DNA of 64,000 bases from Botrimarina mediterranea (lineage in GTDB: Bacteria; Planctomycetota; Planctomycetia; Pirellulales; Lacipirellulaceae): NCBI RefSeq assembly GCF_007753265.1, contig NZ_CP036349.1:5516862-5580861 (forward strand), written 5' to 3'. Made by a program: the position numbers and the translations under genes. Shown piece by piece: positions 16,212 through 24,683 of the stretch. Within the stretch, counting starts at the first letter, position 1, and each line of letters starts with the position of its first letter. A model generated the notes under the pieces. That model ran no database searches. It was not told the DNA's origin and was given only the letters and a program-made list of their open reading frames with translations.

Positions 16212-17795
16212 ATGACGAATTCCGCTCAAACCCCCGCACTGTCGCCCTGGGGCAATCTGCTGGGCGCGCTGAGGACCGACTTCCCGGCCTCGATCATCGT
16301 CTTTCTGGTGGCGCTCCCCCTCTGCATGGGCATCGCCACCGCGTCGGGCGCGCCGCCCGTGTCGGGATTGATCACCGGCATTATTGGTGGGCTGTTGGTG
16401 GGCGCCATTTCCGGCTCGCCGCTCCAGGTGAGCGGCCCCGCCGCCGGCCTGTTCGTCGTCACGTCCGAGATCATCGCCGAGCTCGGGTTCGCGGCGCTGG
16501 GGATCGTTGTGGTCTGCGCCGGCGCCATCCAGATAGTGGCGGGAGTCGCGAAACTCGGCAGCTACTTCCGCGCCGTCTCGCCTGCCGTCATCCAAGGCAT
16601 GCTCAGCGGCATCGGCGTTCTGATCTTCGCCAGCCAATTCCACGTCATGGTCGACGACCACGACGCCGCTCGGCCCTGGCTCAATATCGGCTGGGAGAAG
16701 GGGATCGCCAACATCCTCACAATCCCCGAGTCGCTCTGGAAGGGACTCGTGCCGCTGGACAATTCGCCCCACCACCTCGCGGCTGCGGTCGGCGTCTCCT
16801 CCATACTCGTCTTGATGTTCTGGAAGTACGTCCCGATTAAGTCGCTGCGCATTATCCCCGGCGCCGTCGTCGCGGTGATCTTGGCGGCCGCTATCACTAA
16901 GACCATGGGCTGGAACATCGAACACGTCGATGTGCCAGCGAGCCTGCTCGACGGAATCTTGTTCCCAACGAGAGAAGTCCTCGGCGATCTTGAATGGCGC
17001 GCCGTTGCGCTCGCCGCGGTCACGGTCGCCCTCATCGCCAGCGCCGAGACGATGCTCTGCTGCGCCGCGGTCGATCAGATGCAGTCTCACACCCGCACCG
17101 ACTACAACCGCGAGCTGCTCGCCCAGGGAGTCGGCAACTTTGCCTGCGGCGTTGTCGGCTCACTGCCCATGACGGGTGTCATCGTCCGCAGCTCGGCCAA
17201 CGTCGACGCCGGTGGCCGTACCCGGCTCTCGGCGTGGCTCCACGGGCTTTGGCTCTTGATATTCGTCGCCCTGCTGCCGTGGGTGCTCGACATGATCCCG
17301 ATGTCGAGCCTTGCCGCGGTGCTAGTCTACACGGGCTGGAAACTCATCAACCCCAAGGCGGTCCTCAAACTCTGGCGTGTCAGCCGGCCCGAAGGGATTA
17401 TCGCCATCATAACCCTGCTGCTGGTGGTGGGCGTCGATCTATTAACGGGCGTCCTGGTGGGCATCGCTTGCACGGCGGCCTGGCTCCTGTGGACGTTTGC
17501 TAAGCTCGACGTCGATGTCGAAGAGATCCCCTCAGAAAGCCGAACTGTCCTCCGCCTTGAGGGCGCCGCGACGTTTCTGGGGGTGCCAAAGATCGCCGAC
17601 GCCCTCGACAAGATTACGCCCGACACCGAACTGCACGTCCCGCTAGACCGTTTGCGGTACATCGACCACTCATGCCTCGAGCTGCTCGTCAACTGGGAGA
17701 AGATGCACTCGGCTCAAGGTGGCGTGCTCGTCATTGACTGGGAGAGCCTTGCCGCGACTTTCCGCGACTCGAACAATAAGACTCACGAACAGTAA
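16212..17795 (+). CDS. SulP-family anion transporter (probable bicarbonate or sulfate) with STAS-like C terminus
   Basis: 527 aa. The SulP signature is present: ASIIVFLVALPLCMGIATAS near residue 28, IIGGLLVGAISGSPLQVSGP (57-76), a conserved ASAETMLC segment near 277 and NRELLAQGVGNFACGVVGS near 299-317. About twelve membrane helices reach to residue 430, then a cytosolic STAS-like domain (about 435-520, LEGAATFLGVPKIADALDK, RLRYIDHSCLELL). SulP members carry sulfate, bicarbonate or dicarboxylates. The adjacent beta-carbonic anhydrase, a pairing well known for SulP bicarbonate carriers, points to bicarbonate. Confidence 0.9.
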   Translation: MTNSAQTPALSPWGNLLGALRTDFPASIIVFLVALPLCMGIATASGAPPVSGLITGIIGGLLVGAISGSPLQVSGPAAGLFVVTSEIIAELGFAALGIVVVCAGAIQIVAGVAKLGSYFRAVSPAVIQGMLSGIGVLIFASQFHVMVDDHDAARPWLNIGWEKGIANILTIPESLWKGLVPLDNSPHHLAAAVGVSSILVLMFWKYVPIKSLRIIPGAVVAVILAAAITKTMGWNIEHVDVPASLLDGILFPTREVLGDLEWRAVALAAVTVALIASAETMLCCAAVDQMQSHTRTDYNRELLAQGVGNFACGVVGSLPMTGVIVRSSANVDAGGRTRLSAWLHGLWLLIFVALLPWVLDMIPMSSLAAVLVYTGWKLINPKAVLKLWRVSRPEGIIAIITLLLVVGVDLLTGVLVGIACTAAWLLWTFAKLDVDVEEIPSESRTVLRLEGAATFLGVPKIADALDKITPDTELHVPLDRLRYIDHSCLELLVNWEKMHSAQGGVLVIDWESLAATFRDSNNKTHEQ

Positions 17796-17911
17796 GGCTC
17801 ACGAGAGTCCCGGTCCCGTGATTAGAACTCCCTGCAACCAAACGTTACCCCGAGCCGCATAAGCCCAAGTCTCGTCCCGTCGTCTGGCTGGGGGGCCGAC
17901 TCAACCAAAAC

Positions 17912-18562
17912 GTGTCATCGCCGATGATTGATGATCTGCTGAATAACAACCGCGATTGGGCCCAGCGGGTGGTCGCCGACGACCCCTCCTTCTTCGCCGA
18001 CCTCGCCGAGCAACAGAAGCCCGACTACCTCTGGATCGGCTGCTCCGACAGCCGCGTCCCCGCCAACCAGATCGTCGGCCTCGACCCCGGCGCGGTGTTC
18101 GTCCACCGCAACATCGCCAACGTCGTCGTCCACACCGACGTCAATTGCTTGTCGGTCATCGAGTTTGCGGTCCGCGTCCTGCGGGTCAAGCACATCCTGG
18201 TGGTCGGCCACTACGGCTGCGGCGGCGTCGCGGCGGCGCTGGGCGACAAGCCCGTCGGACTGATCGACAACTGGCTCCGCCACATCCGTGACGTCCGACA
18301 AAAGTACGTCGACGAGCTGCTCGCGCTGCCGACGCAGAAGGACCGCGTCAACCGCCTCTGCGAGCTGAACGTCATGGAGCAGGTCAAGAACGTCTGCTAC
18401 ACGTCGATCGTGCAGCAGGCCTGGCGCGAAGGCCAGCCGCTCACGGTCCACGGCTGGATCTACGGCATCGCCGACGGCCTGATCCGCAACCTCGACGTCA
18501 GCGTCGACGGCCCGAACGACCTCGACCTAGCGTACAAGTTCGAAGACACGCCCGTGGCGTGA
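17912..18562 (+). CDS. can: Beta-class carbonic anhydrase
   Basis: 216 aa. Zinc ligands Cys44, His100 and Cys103 with the Asp46/Arg48 dyad are all present (WIGCSDSRVP; VVGHYGCGG). It interconverts carbon dioxide and bicarbonate. The GTG at 17912 is used here; ATG at 17924 (MIDDLLNNN) matches the usual N terminus of the family and is a credible alternative, neither having a clear Shine-Dalgarno. It follows the SulP gene by 116 nt on the same strand, so the pair likely supplies or exports bicarbonate together. Confidence 0.93.
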   Translation: MSSPMIDDLLNNNRDWAQRVVADDPSFFADLAEQQKPDYLWIGCSDSRVPANQIVGLDPGAVFVHRNIANVVVHTDVNCLSVIEFAVRVLRVKHILVVGHYGCGGVAAALGDKPVGLIDNWLRHIRDVRQKYVDELLALPTQKDRVNRLCELNVMEQVKNVCYTSIVQQAWREGQPLTVHGWIYGIADGLIRNLDVSVDGPNDLDLAYKFEDTPVA

Positions 18563-18593
18563 TCGCAGCGATTCACACCCGGGCGTCGCCCGC

Positions 18594-19397
18594 TCAGCCA
18601 AAGGCTGCCTCGAAGAGCCGCGGTACGACTTCGCACGCGGTCCCCTTGAGCCAAATGTCGGCGAGTTGCTGCTCGGGGTCGATGGAGATGATCTTGGCCC
18701 CGGCGAGACTTGCATCTTCGGGCAGCATTGCCGCCGGATAAACCACGCCCGATGTCCCGATCTGCAAGAGGCAATCGCAACCCTCGGCCGCACGCCGAGA
18801 GAGCGACCAAGCGGGCTGCGCCATCGCGTCGCCGAACAGCACCAGCGCCGGCTTGTAGACGCCGCGAAGCCCGATCCCCAAAATCGGACGCAACGCAAGC
18901 ACCGTCCGCAGCAGCGGCAGCCACCCGCGCTCGGCCTTTCGCAGTCGAGCGCAGATTCTCTGTAGCTGCGGCGTGGTGACTACGCCCCGAGGCTGGCGCT
19001 TGCCGCCACACCTTTCGTAGAGAGACCCGTGCAGCTCAAAGACCGTCGATGACCCGGCGCGCTGATGCAGCCGATCGATGTTCTGCGTCACCACGGTCAA
19101 TCGAACTCCCGACGCCTCGGCGGCGGCGATGGCTAGGTGGGCGGCGTTCGGCTGCGCCTCAGCGATTGGTTCGATCACGCACCGGACGAACTCTGCCAAC
19201 CGCTTTGGCTCTTCTCGGGCCGTACGAACTAGTCCTCGCCAAGTCCCGAATTGATCCATCGGAAACCGGCGCCAGAATCCCTCGTCATCACGGAAAGTAG
19301 GAATGCCGCTTTCCGCGGATACTCCTGCGCCGGTGAACACGACGACGTGCTCCGCACGCCGAAGCGCCTCGATCGCTCTCTCGAACTCCTCATTCAT
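18594..19397 (-). CDS. Sirtuin (SIR2-family NAD-dependent protein deacylase)
   Basis: 267 aa from the ATG at 19397. NAD-binding motif GAGVSAESGIPTFRD lies at 23-37, TQNIDRLHQRAG at 104-115, and catalytic His123 in ELHGS. The zinc-ribbon region has only Cys130 and Cys149 rather than two CxxC pairs, so the structural zinc site looks incomplete. The late motif GTSGVVYPAAMLP (about 214-226) is intact. The start codon overlaps the stop of the upstream DNA glycosylase gene by ATGA, so the two are co-translated. Substrate unknown. Confidence 0.88.
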   Translation of the reverse strand: MNEEFERAIEALRRAEHVVVFTGAGVSAESGIPTFRDDEGFWRRFPMDQFGTWRGLVRTAREEPKRLAEFVRCVIEPIAEAQPNAAHLAIAAAEASGVRLTVVTQNIDRLHQRAGSSTVFELHGSLYERCGGKRQPRGVVTTPQLQRICARLRKAERGWLPLLRTVLALRPILGIGLRGVYKPALVLFGDAMAQPAWSLSRRAAEGCDCLLQIGTSGVVYPAAMLPEDASLAGAKIISIDPEQQLADIWLKGTACEVVPRLFEAAFG

Positions 19398-19915
19398 GTC
19401 GCTCGTTCCCCGGAGCCAAGTCCCGCACGCCACGCCTCGAGCTTCGCCGCCAAGGACCTGCCCGCATGGGCGGGGCTCGTTGATGGCAACCGGACGAACG
19501 TTAGCCGCTCGCGCGTCGCGTCGTCGAGCGTCCGCAGCGCGTGCCGCTTGAACGCCGTCTCGGCTTTCTGCCCATTGAAGGCGACCAGCCGCACCGCTGA
19601 ATTGTCTTGGAAGAACTGTGCGAAGTCATTGGCCTCTTCCGAGTCGCGTTCGATCGCCGTGTCGAGACTCCCCACGCGCCGGCACGACTTGAGCACGTCC
19701 CACACCGCCACCCCCGCCGCCATCAGCCGCTCGCGCCGCTCTTCGTACGGCAGCTCGGGCCCGGCGCCGAACAGCTCCCCCATGATCGGCCAGAACGCGT
19801 TCCGCGGGTGGGCGTAGTACTCCCCCGCCGCCAAAGAAGCCGCCCCCGGCATCGACCCCAGCACCAACACCCGCGCGCGGGCGTCGGCAATCGGCGGGAA
19901 ACTGCGGGCAAGCAT
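19394..19915 (-). CDS. Hypoxanthine/uracil-DNA glycosylase (UDG superfamily, family 6-like)
   Basis: 173 aa from the ATG at 19915; longer readings run through repeat sequence and are rejected. The active-site motif VLVLGSMPGAASLAAGEYYA (about 15-34) with HPRNAFWPIMGELFG is that of DNA-deoxyinosine glycosylases, and the C-terminal motif LPSTSPAHAG (about 149-158) is the second UDG motif. It removes deaminated bases from DNA. It is translationally coupled to the sirtuin downstream, an unusual partner. Confidence 0.85.
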   Translation of the reverse strand: MLARSFPPIADARARVLVLGSMPGAASLAAGEYYAHPRNAFWPIMGELFGAGPELPYEERRERLMAAGVAVWDVLKSCRRVGSLDTAIERDSEEANDFAQFFQDNSAVRLVAFNGQKAETAFKRHALRTLDDATRERLTFVRLPSTSPAHAGRSLAAKLEAWRAGLGSGERAT

Positions 19916-19973
19916 GGGGTGATTAACCGCCAAGACGCGAAGAGCGCCAAGGGAACGACGAAGCACGGCGGTT

Positions 19974-20059
19974 AAATGACGAAGCACGAATGACGAACCT
20001 GCCGGTAGCGGCAGGAACTCTCCGACAGGTTCGTCATTCGTCATTCGGATTTCGTCATT
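19974..20059. repeat. Palindromic repeat family D, copy 2
   Basis: Same sequence as 6629-6715: aatgacgaagcacgaatgac, core aacctgccggtagcggcagg, and the complementary right arm tcgtcattcgtcattcgga. Confidence 0.85.
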
Positions 20060-20133
20060 GCCGCACCCGTTTCCCCCCACGCCAAAAACCCGATAAACTA
20101 CGTCCCTTACCCACTCGGTACGGAGACGCCCCT

Positions 20134-20583
20134 ATGAGCACGCTTCCCGCCTTCGGCACGACCAAGATCCGCCGCGAGGACCTCCCCAAGGGAGGCAACC
20201 TCTGCGAGTACTGCACGGCCAAGTGCTGCCACTACATCGCCGTGCCGTACGAGACGCCCACCGAGGCAGCCGACATGGAGTTCATCCGCTGGATCGTGCT
20301 CCACCACAACTCGACCTTCTTCCGGGAAGACGAGGACTGGTACCTGCTGGTCCACACGGTCTGCGAGAAGCTTGGCGACGACTATCGGTGCGGCGTCTAC
20401 GAGACGCGCCCGCAGATCTGCCGCGACTACACGTTCGACAACTGCGAGTACGACGAGGACTGGACCTACGACTTCTACCTCGAAACGCACGAGCAGGTCT
20501 GGGAGTTCACCGAAGCCAACTTCCAAGAGAAAGGCAAGAACATCCGCTCCCGCCGCCCGAACCCGCTGGCTGTCCTCGCCTAG
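20134..20583 (+). CDS. YkgJ-family cysteine-cluster protein
   Basis: 149 aa. Conserved Cys residues in a zinc/iron-chelate-binding pattern: LCEYCTAKCCHYIAVP (24-39), then a VC near 76, YRCGVYETRPQICRDYTFD (about 86-104) and NCEYDE. This is the YkgJ / Fe-S-oxidoreductase-like family. The exact metal and role are unknown. ATG at 20134 lies after repeat sequence and is the first sensible start. The hisS gene lies downstream beyond a large inverted repeat. Confidence 0.85.
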   Translation: MSTLPAFGTTKIRREDLPKGGNLCEYCTAKCCHYIAVPYETPTEAADMEFIRWIVLHHNSTFFREDEDWYLLVHTVCEKLGDDYRCGVYETRPQICRDYTFDNCEYDEDWTYDFYLETHEQVWEFTEANFQEKGKNIRSRRPNPLAVLA

Positions 20584-20617
20584 TCTCTTCTGAGCCGCGC
20601 TCGTTAGGGAGCGGAGT

Positions 20618-20886
20618 TTAGGAGAAGGAGATAGGGGGATGTTGGTGATAGGGGGGATCGCAGGCGCGCGGTGGCGATCCCTCTTGCTTCTATGCGAGAG
20701 AGTCGCAGTGAGTCTTGCGTTATTCATTGGGAGGTAAACTCGCCAGCCGCGTAGCGGCTGCCCGTTCATCCCTAACAAGCCCCACGATCAACTCCTCACG
20801 TCGCATCCCTCCGCTCCACAAAGCACAACAGCCCGCACGCTTGCGATCCCCCCTATCACCAACATCCCCCTTATCTCCTTTCCTAC
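20618..20886. repeat. Large inverted repeat with 48-nt arms
   Basis: Arms 20618-20665 (begins ttaggagaaggagataggg) and 20839-20886 (begins gcttgcgatcccccctatca) are nearly perfect complements, separated by about 173 nt with no gene. A further short pair (agccgcgtagcggct, about 20745-20760) is internal. The right arm ends 16 nt before the hisS start. Confidence 0.9.
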
Positions 20887-20902
20887 TTACGACGCCACCA
20901 AA

Positions 20903-22228
20903 GTGACGAAGCCCCAACGTATCGAGCCGCGTACCCTCAAGGGCTTTCGGGACTATCCCCCCGAGGTGATGATCCCGCGCGAGCGGCTCATGGAAACCGC
21001 CCGGAAGGTCTACCGCTCGTACGGCTACGCGCCGATCGATACGCCGGCTTTGGAGTACCTCGAGATCCTCACCGGCAAGGGCTCGGACGAGACCGACAAG
21101 CAGCTCTATCGCTTCAAGGACCACGGCGGCCGCGATGTCGGCCTGCGGTTTGACCTCACGGTGCCGCTGGCGCGCTTCGCCGCGCAGCACGCGCAGCAGC
21201 TCGGCCTGCCGTTCAAGCGCTACCACATCGCGCCGGTGTGGCGCGGCGAGAACACGCAGCGCGGCCGCTACCGCGAGTTCGTGCAGTGCGACTTCGACAC
21301 GGTCGGCACAACGGCGCTCGCGTCGGACATCGAGACCGTGCTGGTGATCCACGATCTGATGCGCGCAATCGGCTTCGAGCGGTTCACGATCCGCGTCAAT
21401 CACCGCGGCGTGCTCAACGGTTTGTTAGAGACGCTGGGCCTCGCCGAGTGTTCGACCGAGGTGCTCCGCGCGCTCGACAAGCTCACGAAGATGGGCGCCG
21501 ACAAGGTCCGCGCCGAACTCGCCGCGACCGCCGGCGCGAGCGACGAGCAGTCCGACAAGCTGCTGGCGTTCGCCGGCGTCACCGGCTCGGCCGAAGAGGT
21601 TCTGGCGATCGTCGGCCCGCTCGTGGCCGGCAGCGAGCGCGGCGAAGCGAGCGTGACGCGGCTTTACCAAGTGCTCGCCGGCTTCACCGCCGCCGGCGCC
21701 GAGGCCGACCGCCTCCGCATCGACCCGTCGATCGCCCGCGGCCTCGACTACTACACGGGCCTTGTGCTCGAAACCACGCTCGACGACCTGCCCGATATCG
21801 GCAGCGTCGCCAGCGGCGGTCGCTACGACGACCTCGCCGGCCTCTACACCAACCAGACGCTCCCCGGCATCGGCGCGTCGCTGGGCGTCGATCGCTTGCT
21901 CGCCGCGATGGAAGAGCTCGGCTTGGTGGGCGACGCCCGCACGCCCGCCGACGCGCTGGTGGTCTTCTTCGCTGAAGACCGCCTCGGCGACTACCTCAAA
22001 CTCGCCGCCAGCCTCCGCACGGCGGGCGTCGGCGCCGAGCTCTACCCCGATGCGAAGAAGCTCGGCGTCCAACTCAAGTACGCCGACAAGAAGGGCTTCC
22101 GCCTCGCCGTCATCGCCGGCCCCGACGAACTCGCCCGCGGCGAATGCCAAATCAAGTCCCTCGCCACGGGCGAAAGCACCACCGTCCCCCTCAACGAAGC
22201 CCCCGCGACGGCGCTTAAGCTTCTGTAA
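20903..22228 (+). CDS. hisS: Histidyl-tRNA synthetase
   Basis: 441 aa, GTG start. Class II motif 1 region, motif 2 (RYHIAPVWRGENTQRGRYRE, about 113-132), the histidine-binding motif ARGLDYYTG (about 278-286) and motif 3 (GIGASLGVDRLL, about 329-340) are all present, followed by the C-terminal anticodon-binding domain (about 350-435). Length is normal for the family. It charges tRNA-His. It stands alone, between two repeat clusters. Confidence 0.97.
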   Translation: MTKPQRIEPRTLKGFRDYPPEVMIPRERLMETARKVYRSYGYAPIDTPALEYLEILTGKGSDETDKQLYRFKDHGGRDVGLRFDLTVPLARFAAQHAQQLGLPFKRYHIAPVWRGENTQRGRYREFVQCDFDTVGTTALASDIETVLVIHDLMRAIGFERFTIRVNHRGVLNGLLETLGLAECSTEVLRALDKLTKMGADKVRAELAATAGASDEQSDKLLAFAGVTGSAEEVLAIVGPLVAGSERGEASVTRLYQVLAGFTAAGAEADRLRIDPSIARGLDYYTGLVLETTLDDLPDIGSVASGGRYDDLAGLYTNQTLPGIGASLGVDRLLAAMEELGLVGDARTPADALVVFFAEDRLGDYLKLAASLRTAGVGAELYPDAKKLGVQLKYADKKGFRLAVIAGPDELARGECQIKSLATGESTTVPLNEAPATALKLL

Positions 22229-22450
22229 ACCACCGAGGCACGGAGAACACGGAGGACGCACAGAGAAGATTAAAGGCGGAATCACGTTCCTTTGCGCCTT
22301 CGCGCCTTTGCGTGAGTCATCCCGTTCTGTCTCACGCAAAGGCGCGAAGCCGCCAAGCACTTTTCTTCCGATTTTTCTCCGCGTCTCTGCGTCCCCGCGC
22401 GAAACTTCTTTATTAAACTCAGTGAATCCTCCGTGCCTCTGTGGTGAACA
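22229..22450. repeat. Nested family E and H-type palindromes
   Basis: Outer arms ccaccgaggcacggagaaca (22230) and tcctccgtgcctctgtggtg (to 22446). Inner arms cgccttcgcgcctttgcgtg (22288-22310) and ctcacgcaaaggcgcgaagc (22331-22352). A fragment ccgcgtctctgcgtc lies at 22379-22395. The right outer arm supplies the sequence just before the next start codon. Confidence 0.8.
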
Positions 22451-22452
22451 AG

Positions 22453-23022
22453 ATGGCGAAAAGGCACAACCACTACGAAGCCGCCTTCGAGGACTACCTA
22501 CGCTCGCGGCAGATCGCTTACGTGGCGGTCGATGAGCGGCGGCGGGCCGTCGAGGCGATCGGCTCGCTGAAGAGCGTCGACTTCATCGTCTCCCCCGGTT
22601 CCGACATAAGGGGCGCTGGATCGTTGTCGGACGACGAGGGCCTGTTGCCGCCGGCGCGGTGGCTGGTCGATGTGAAGGGGCGCCGCTTCCCCTCGGGGAG
22701 CCAGTACTGGCGGAACTGGACAACCGAAGAAGAGCTGGCGTCGCTCGCCCGCTGGGGCGACCGTTTTGGGGCGGGCTTCCTGGGCGTGCTGGTGTTCGCC
22801 TTCGAGCTGGTCGGCGACCGTTCGCCCGTCCCGGCCCACGAGGTCCACTACTGGCGCGACCGGCCGTACGCCTTTGTGGCGATCCCCGCGGACGACTACC
22901 GCCGCATCTGCCGCCCGCTGTCGCCCAAGTGGGGCACCGTGGCCGCCCCCGCCGCCGAGTTCCGCCGCTTGGCCCGCCCCGTGGCGATGGCGCTGGGCGC
23001 GGAACTACCGGTCACGGCCTAA
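22453..23022 (+). CDS. HYExAFE-type conserved protein, possible PD-(D/E)xK fold
   Basis: 189 aa beginning MAKRHNHYEAAFEDYLRSRQ, with the HYExxFE signature of a conserved planctomycetal family (name recalled, not checked). Residues about 37-75 read SVDFIVSP ... WLVDVKGRRFP, resembling the D...(D/E)xK core of restriction-endonuclease-like folds, followed by an aromatic WRNWTTEEELASLARW. No signal or membrane segment. The ATG at 22453 lies just after the repeat arm. Nuclease activity is speculative. Confidence 0.7.
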   Translation: MAKRHNHYEAAFEDYLRSRQIAYVAVDERRRAVEAIGSLKSVDFIVSPGSDIRGAGSLSDDEGLLPPARWLVDVKGRRFPSGSQYWRNWTTEEELASLARWGDRFGAGFLGVLVFAFELVGDRSPVPAHEVHYWRDRPYAFVAIPADDYRRICRPLSPKWGTVAAPAAEFRRLARPVAMALGAELPVTA

Positions 23023-23029
23023 GTCTCGC

Positions 23030-23210
23030 GCAGAGACGCGGAGACGCAGAGGGCAGGTTTTGAACGACCAATGTCCAACCCCCCAATGACCAAGGGGGCG
23101 CCGCCGCACCAATTTTCCCCTCAGCCCCTCAGCCCCTGGCCCCTAACTCCTGGCCCCACTCATCGGTCATTGAGGCCTGGTCATTGAGGCTTCAACTAAC
23201 GAGTTCCCCC
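23030..23210. repeat. Repeat fragments (H-type, gaccaatg-type and family F)
   Basis: 23030-23055 is a single arm cgcgcagagacgcggagacg of the H element. 23066-23092 and 23162-23190 hold inverted aatgaccaa/ggtcattga units around cagcccctcagcccctggcc (family F). No gene. Confidence 0.65.
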
Positions 23211-23266
23211 CACCGTCCCCGGCGATTATCCTAGAGCGACTCCCCCTTCCTCAAAATGCCGCCGCT

Positions 23267-23386
23267 ATGCTCGCTCTCGTTGAATCTGTCTCTTGGGCCG
23301 TCATCCTGCTGAGCGTCGTGCTCGGCATGGTGGTGGCGTTGCGCCCCGCGAAGCGTGAAGAACGGGTCCAGAAGCCCCGCGGGTAG
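23267..23386 (+). CDS. Small single-pass membrane protein (39 aa)
   Basis: A 40-codon frame (ATG at 23267, TAG at 23384-23386) encodes MLALVESVSWAVILLSVVLG followed by MVVALRPAKREERVQKPRG. It has one hydrophobic helix (about 8-25) and a basic tail, a layout seen in real small membrane proteins. No strong Shine-Dalgarno is visible, so this is a candidate only. Confidence 0.45.
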   Translation: MLALVESVSWAVILLSVVLGMVVALRPAKREERVQKPRG

Positions 23387-23400
23387 CGCCAGACAAGCTC

Positions 23401-23478
23401 GAGGCGAGCCGGCGACGTTAGTCGTCGGTGTGAAGTTGGCGCCCACTTCCCACCCACGATTAACATCGTGGGCGCGCC
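23401..23478. repeat. Palindrome fragments (gcgagccggcgacg type)
   Basis: gaggcgagccggcgacgtta resembles an arm of 14623-14730, and ggcgcccacttcccacccac plus cgatgttaatcg-type complement (acgattaacatcgt) form a short hairpin before the aminotransferase stop. Confidence 0.5.
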
Positions 23479-23492
23479 ACAAACCGCAAGCA

Positions 23493-24683
23493 CTACGCCG
23501 CCCGGCGCACCGTCGCGAACGCCGCGTAGGCGCTCACCGCGTCGATCACCCGGCCCTGCTCTTCGTGAGTCAGCTCCGGGAAGATCGGCAGTGACAGGAC
23601 CTCGTCGGCGGCCCGCTCGGTGTTCGGCAGGTCGCCGCGCCGGTAGCCCAGATTCGCGAAGCACTTCTGCAGGTGCAGCGGGACCGGGTAGTAGATCGCC
23701 GAGCCGATCTTGCGCTCGGTGAGCCAGTGCTGCAGCGAGTCGCGCCGGCCCTCGGCGACGCGGACCGTGTACTGGTTCCAGACGCTCGGGCAGCCCTGCG
23801 CCTCGATCGGGGTCGTTAGCACCGCGCCGATCGCGCTATTGTCGAACGCCGCGTCGTAACGCGCGGCGTGCCGGGTGCGGGCCTCGGCGTAGCCGGCGAG
23901 CTTCGCGACCTTCACCCGCAACGCGGCGGCTTGGATCGTGTCGAGCCGGCTGTTGAGGCCGACGAAGTGGTGGTAGTAGCGCGGCTCTTGCCCGTGGTCA
24001 CAGAACACGCGCAGGCGGTCGGCAAGCTCGGGATCGTTCGTCGTGATCATGCCGCCGTCGCCCATCCCGCCGAGGTTCTTGGTGGGATAGAAACTGATGC
24101 AGCCCATGCGGCCCAGCGAGCCGATCGGGTGCCCCTGGTACGTGGCGCCGATCGCCTGGGCGGCGTCCTCGATGACGGTGAGGCCGTTGTCGGCGGCGAT
24201 CGCATTGATCGCGTCCATGTCGGCCGACTGGCCGAACAGGTGCACCGGGATGATCGCCTTGGTAGCCCGCGTCACTCGGCGGGCCACGTCGGCCGGGTCG
24301 AGGTTGAACGTGTCCGGGAGGATGTCGGCGAAGACCGGCGTCGCCCCGAGCCGCGACACGGCGCCGGCCGTGGCGAAGAACGTGAAGCTCGGCAGGATCA
24401 CCTCGTCGCCGGGGCCGATTTCCAGCGCCATCAACGCCACCAGCAGCGCGTCGCTCCCCGACGCACAGCCCACGGCGTGGTCCACGCCGCACATCTGGGC
24501 CACTTCGGCCTCGAGCTGCCGCACGGCCGGGCCTTTGAGGAACGCGCCCGAGTCGACCACCTCGGTGATCGCCGCGAGGATCTCGTCTCGCAGCGGCTGG
24601 TTCTGACGGTTGATGTCCAGCAGCGGCACCGGGGCGGGCTGCGGGGTGGCCTGGGGCTTCAGCGGGACGGTAGGCGTGGTCAT
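23493..24683 (-). CDS. DegT/DnrJ/EryC1/StrS-family sugar aminotransferase
   Basis: 396 aa PLP enzyme. Hallmarks are GCASGSDALLVALMAL (72-87), VIEDAAQAIGA (170-180, Asp that binds the PLP ring nitrogen), and the Schiff-base Lys202 in SFYPTKNLGGMGDGG, with the C-terminal YYPVPLHLQKCF (about 343-354). The family transaminates nucleotide-linked keto-sugars for glycans or lipopolysaccharide. An N-terminal Pro-rich leader (1-20) precedes the fold. No other sugar genes are adjacent, so the pathway cannot be named. Confidence 0.9.
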   Translation of the reverse strand: MTTPTVPLKPQATPQPAPVPLLDINRQNQPLRDEILAAITEVVDSGAFLKGPAVRQLEAEVAQMCGVDHAVGCASGSDALLVALMALEIGPGDEVILPSFTFFATAGAVSRLGATPVFADILPDTFNLDPADVARRVTRATKAIIPVHLFGQSADMDAINAIAADNGLTVIEDAAQAIGATYQGHPIGSLGRMGCISFYPTKNLGGMGDGGMITTNDPELADRLRVFCDHGQEPRYYHHFVGLNSRLDTIQAAALRVKVAKLAGYAEARTRHAARYDAAFDNSAIGAVLTTPIEAQGCPSVWNQYTVRVAEGRRDSLQHWLTERKIGSAIYYPVPLHLQKCFANLGYRRGDLPNTERAADEVLSLPIFPELTHEEQGRVIDAVSAYAAFATVRRAA

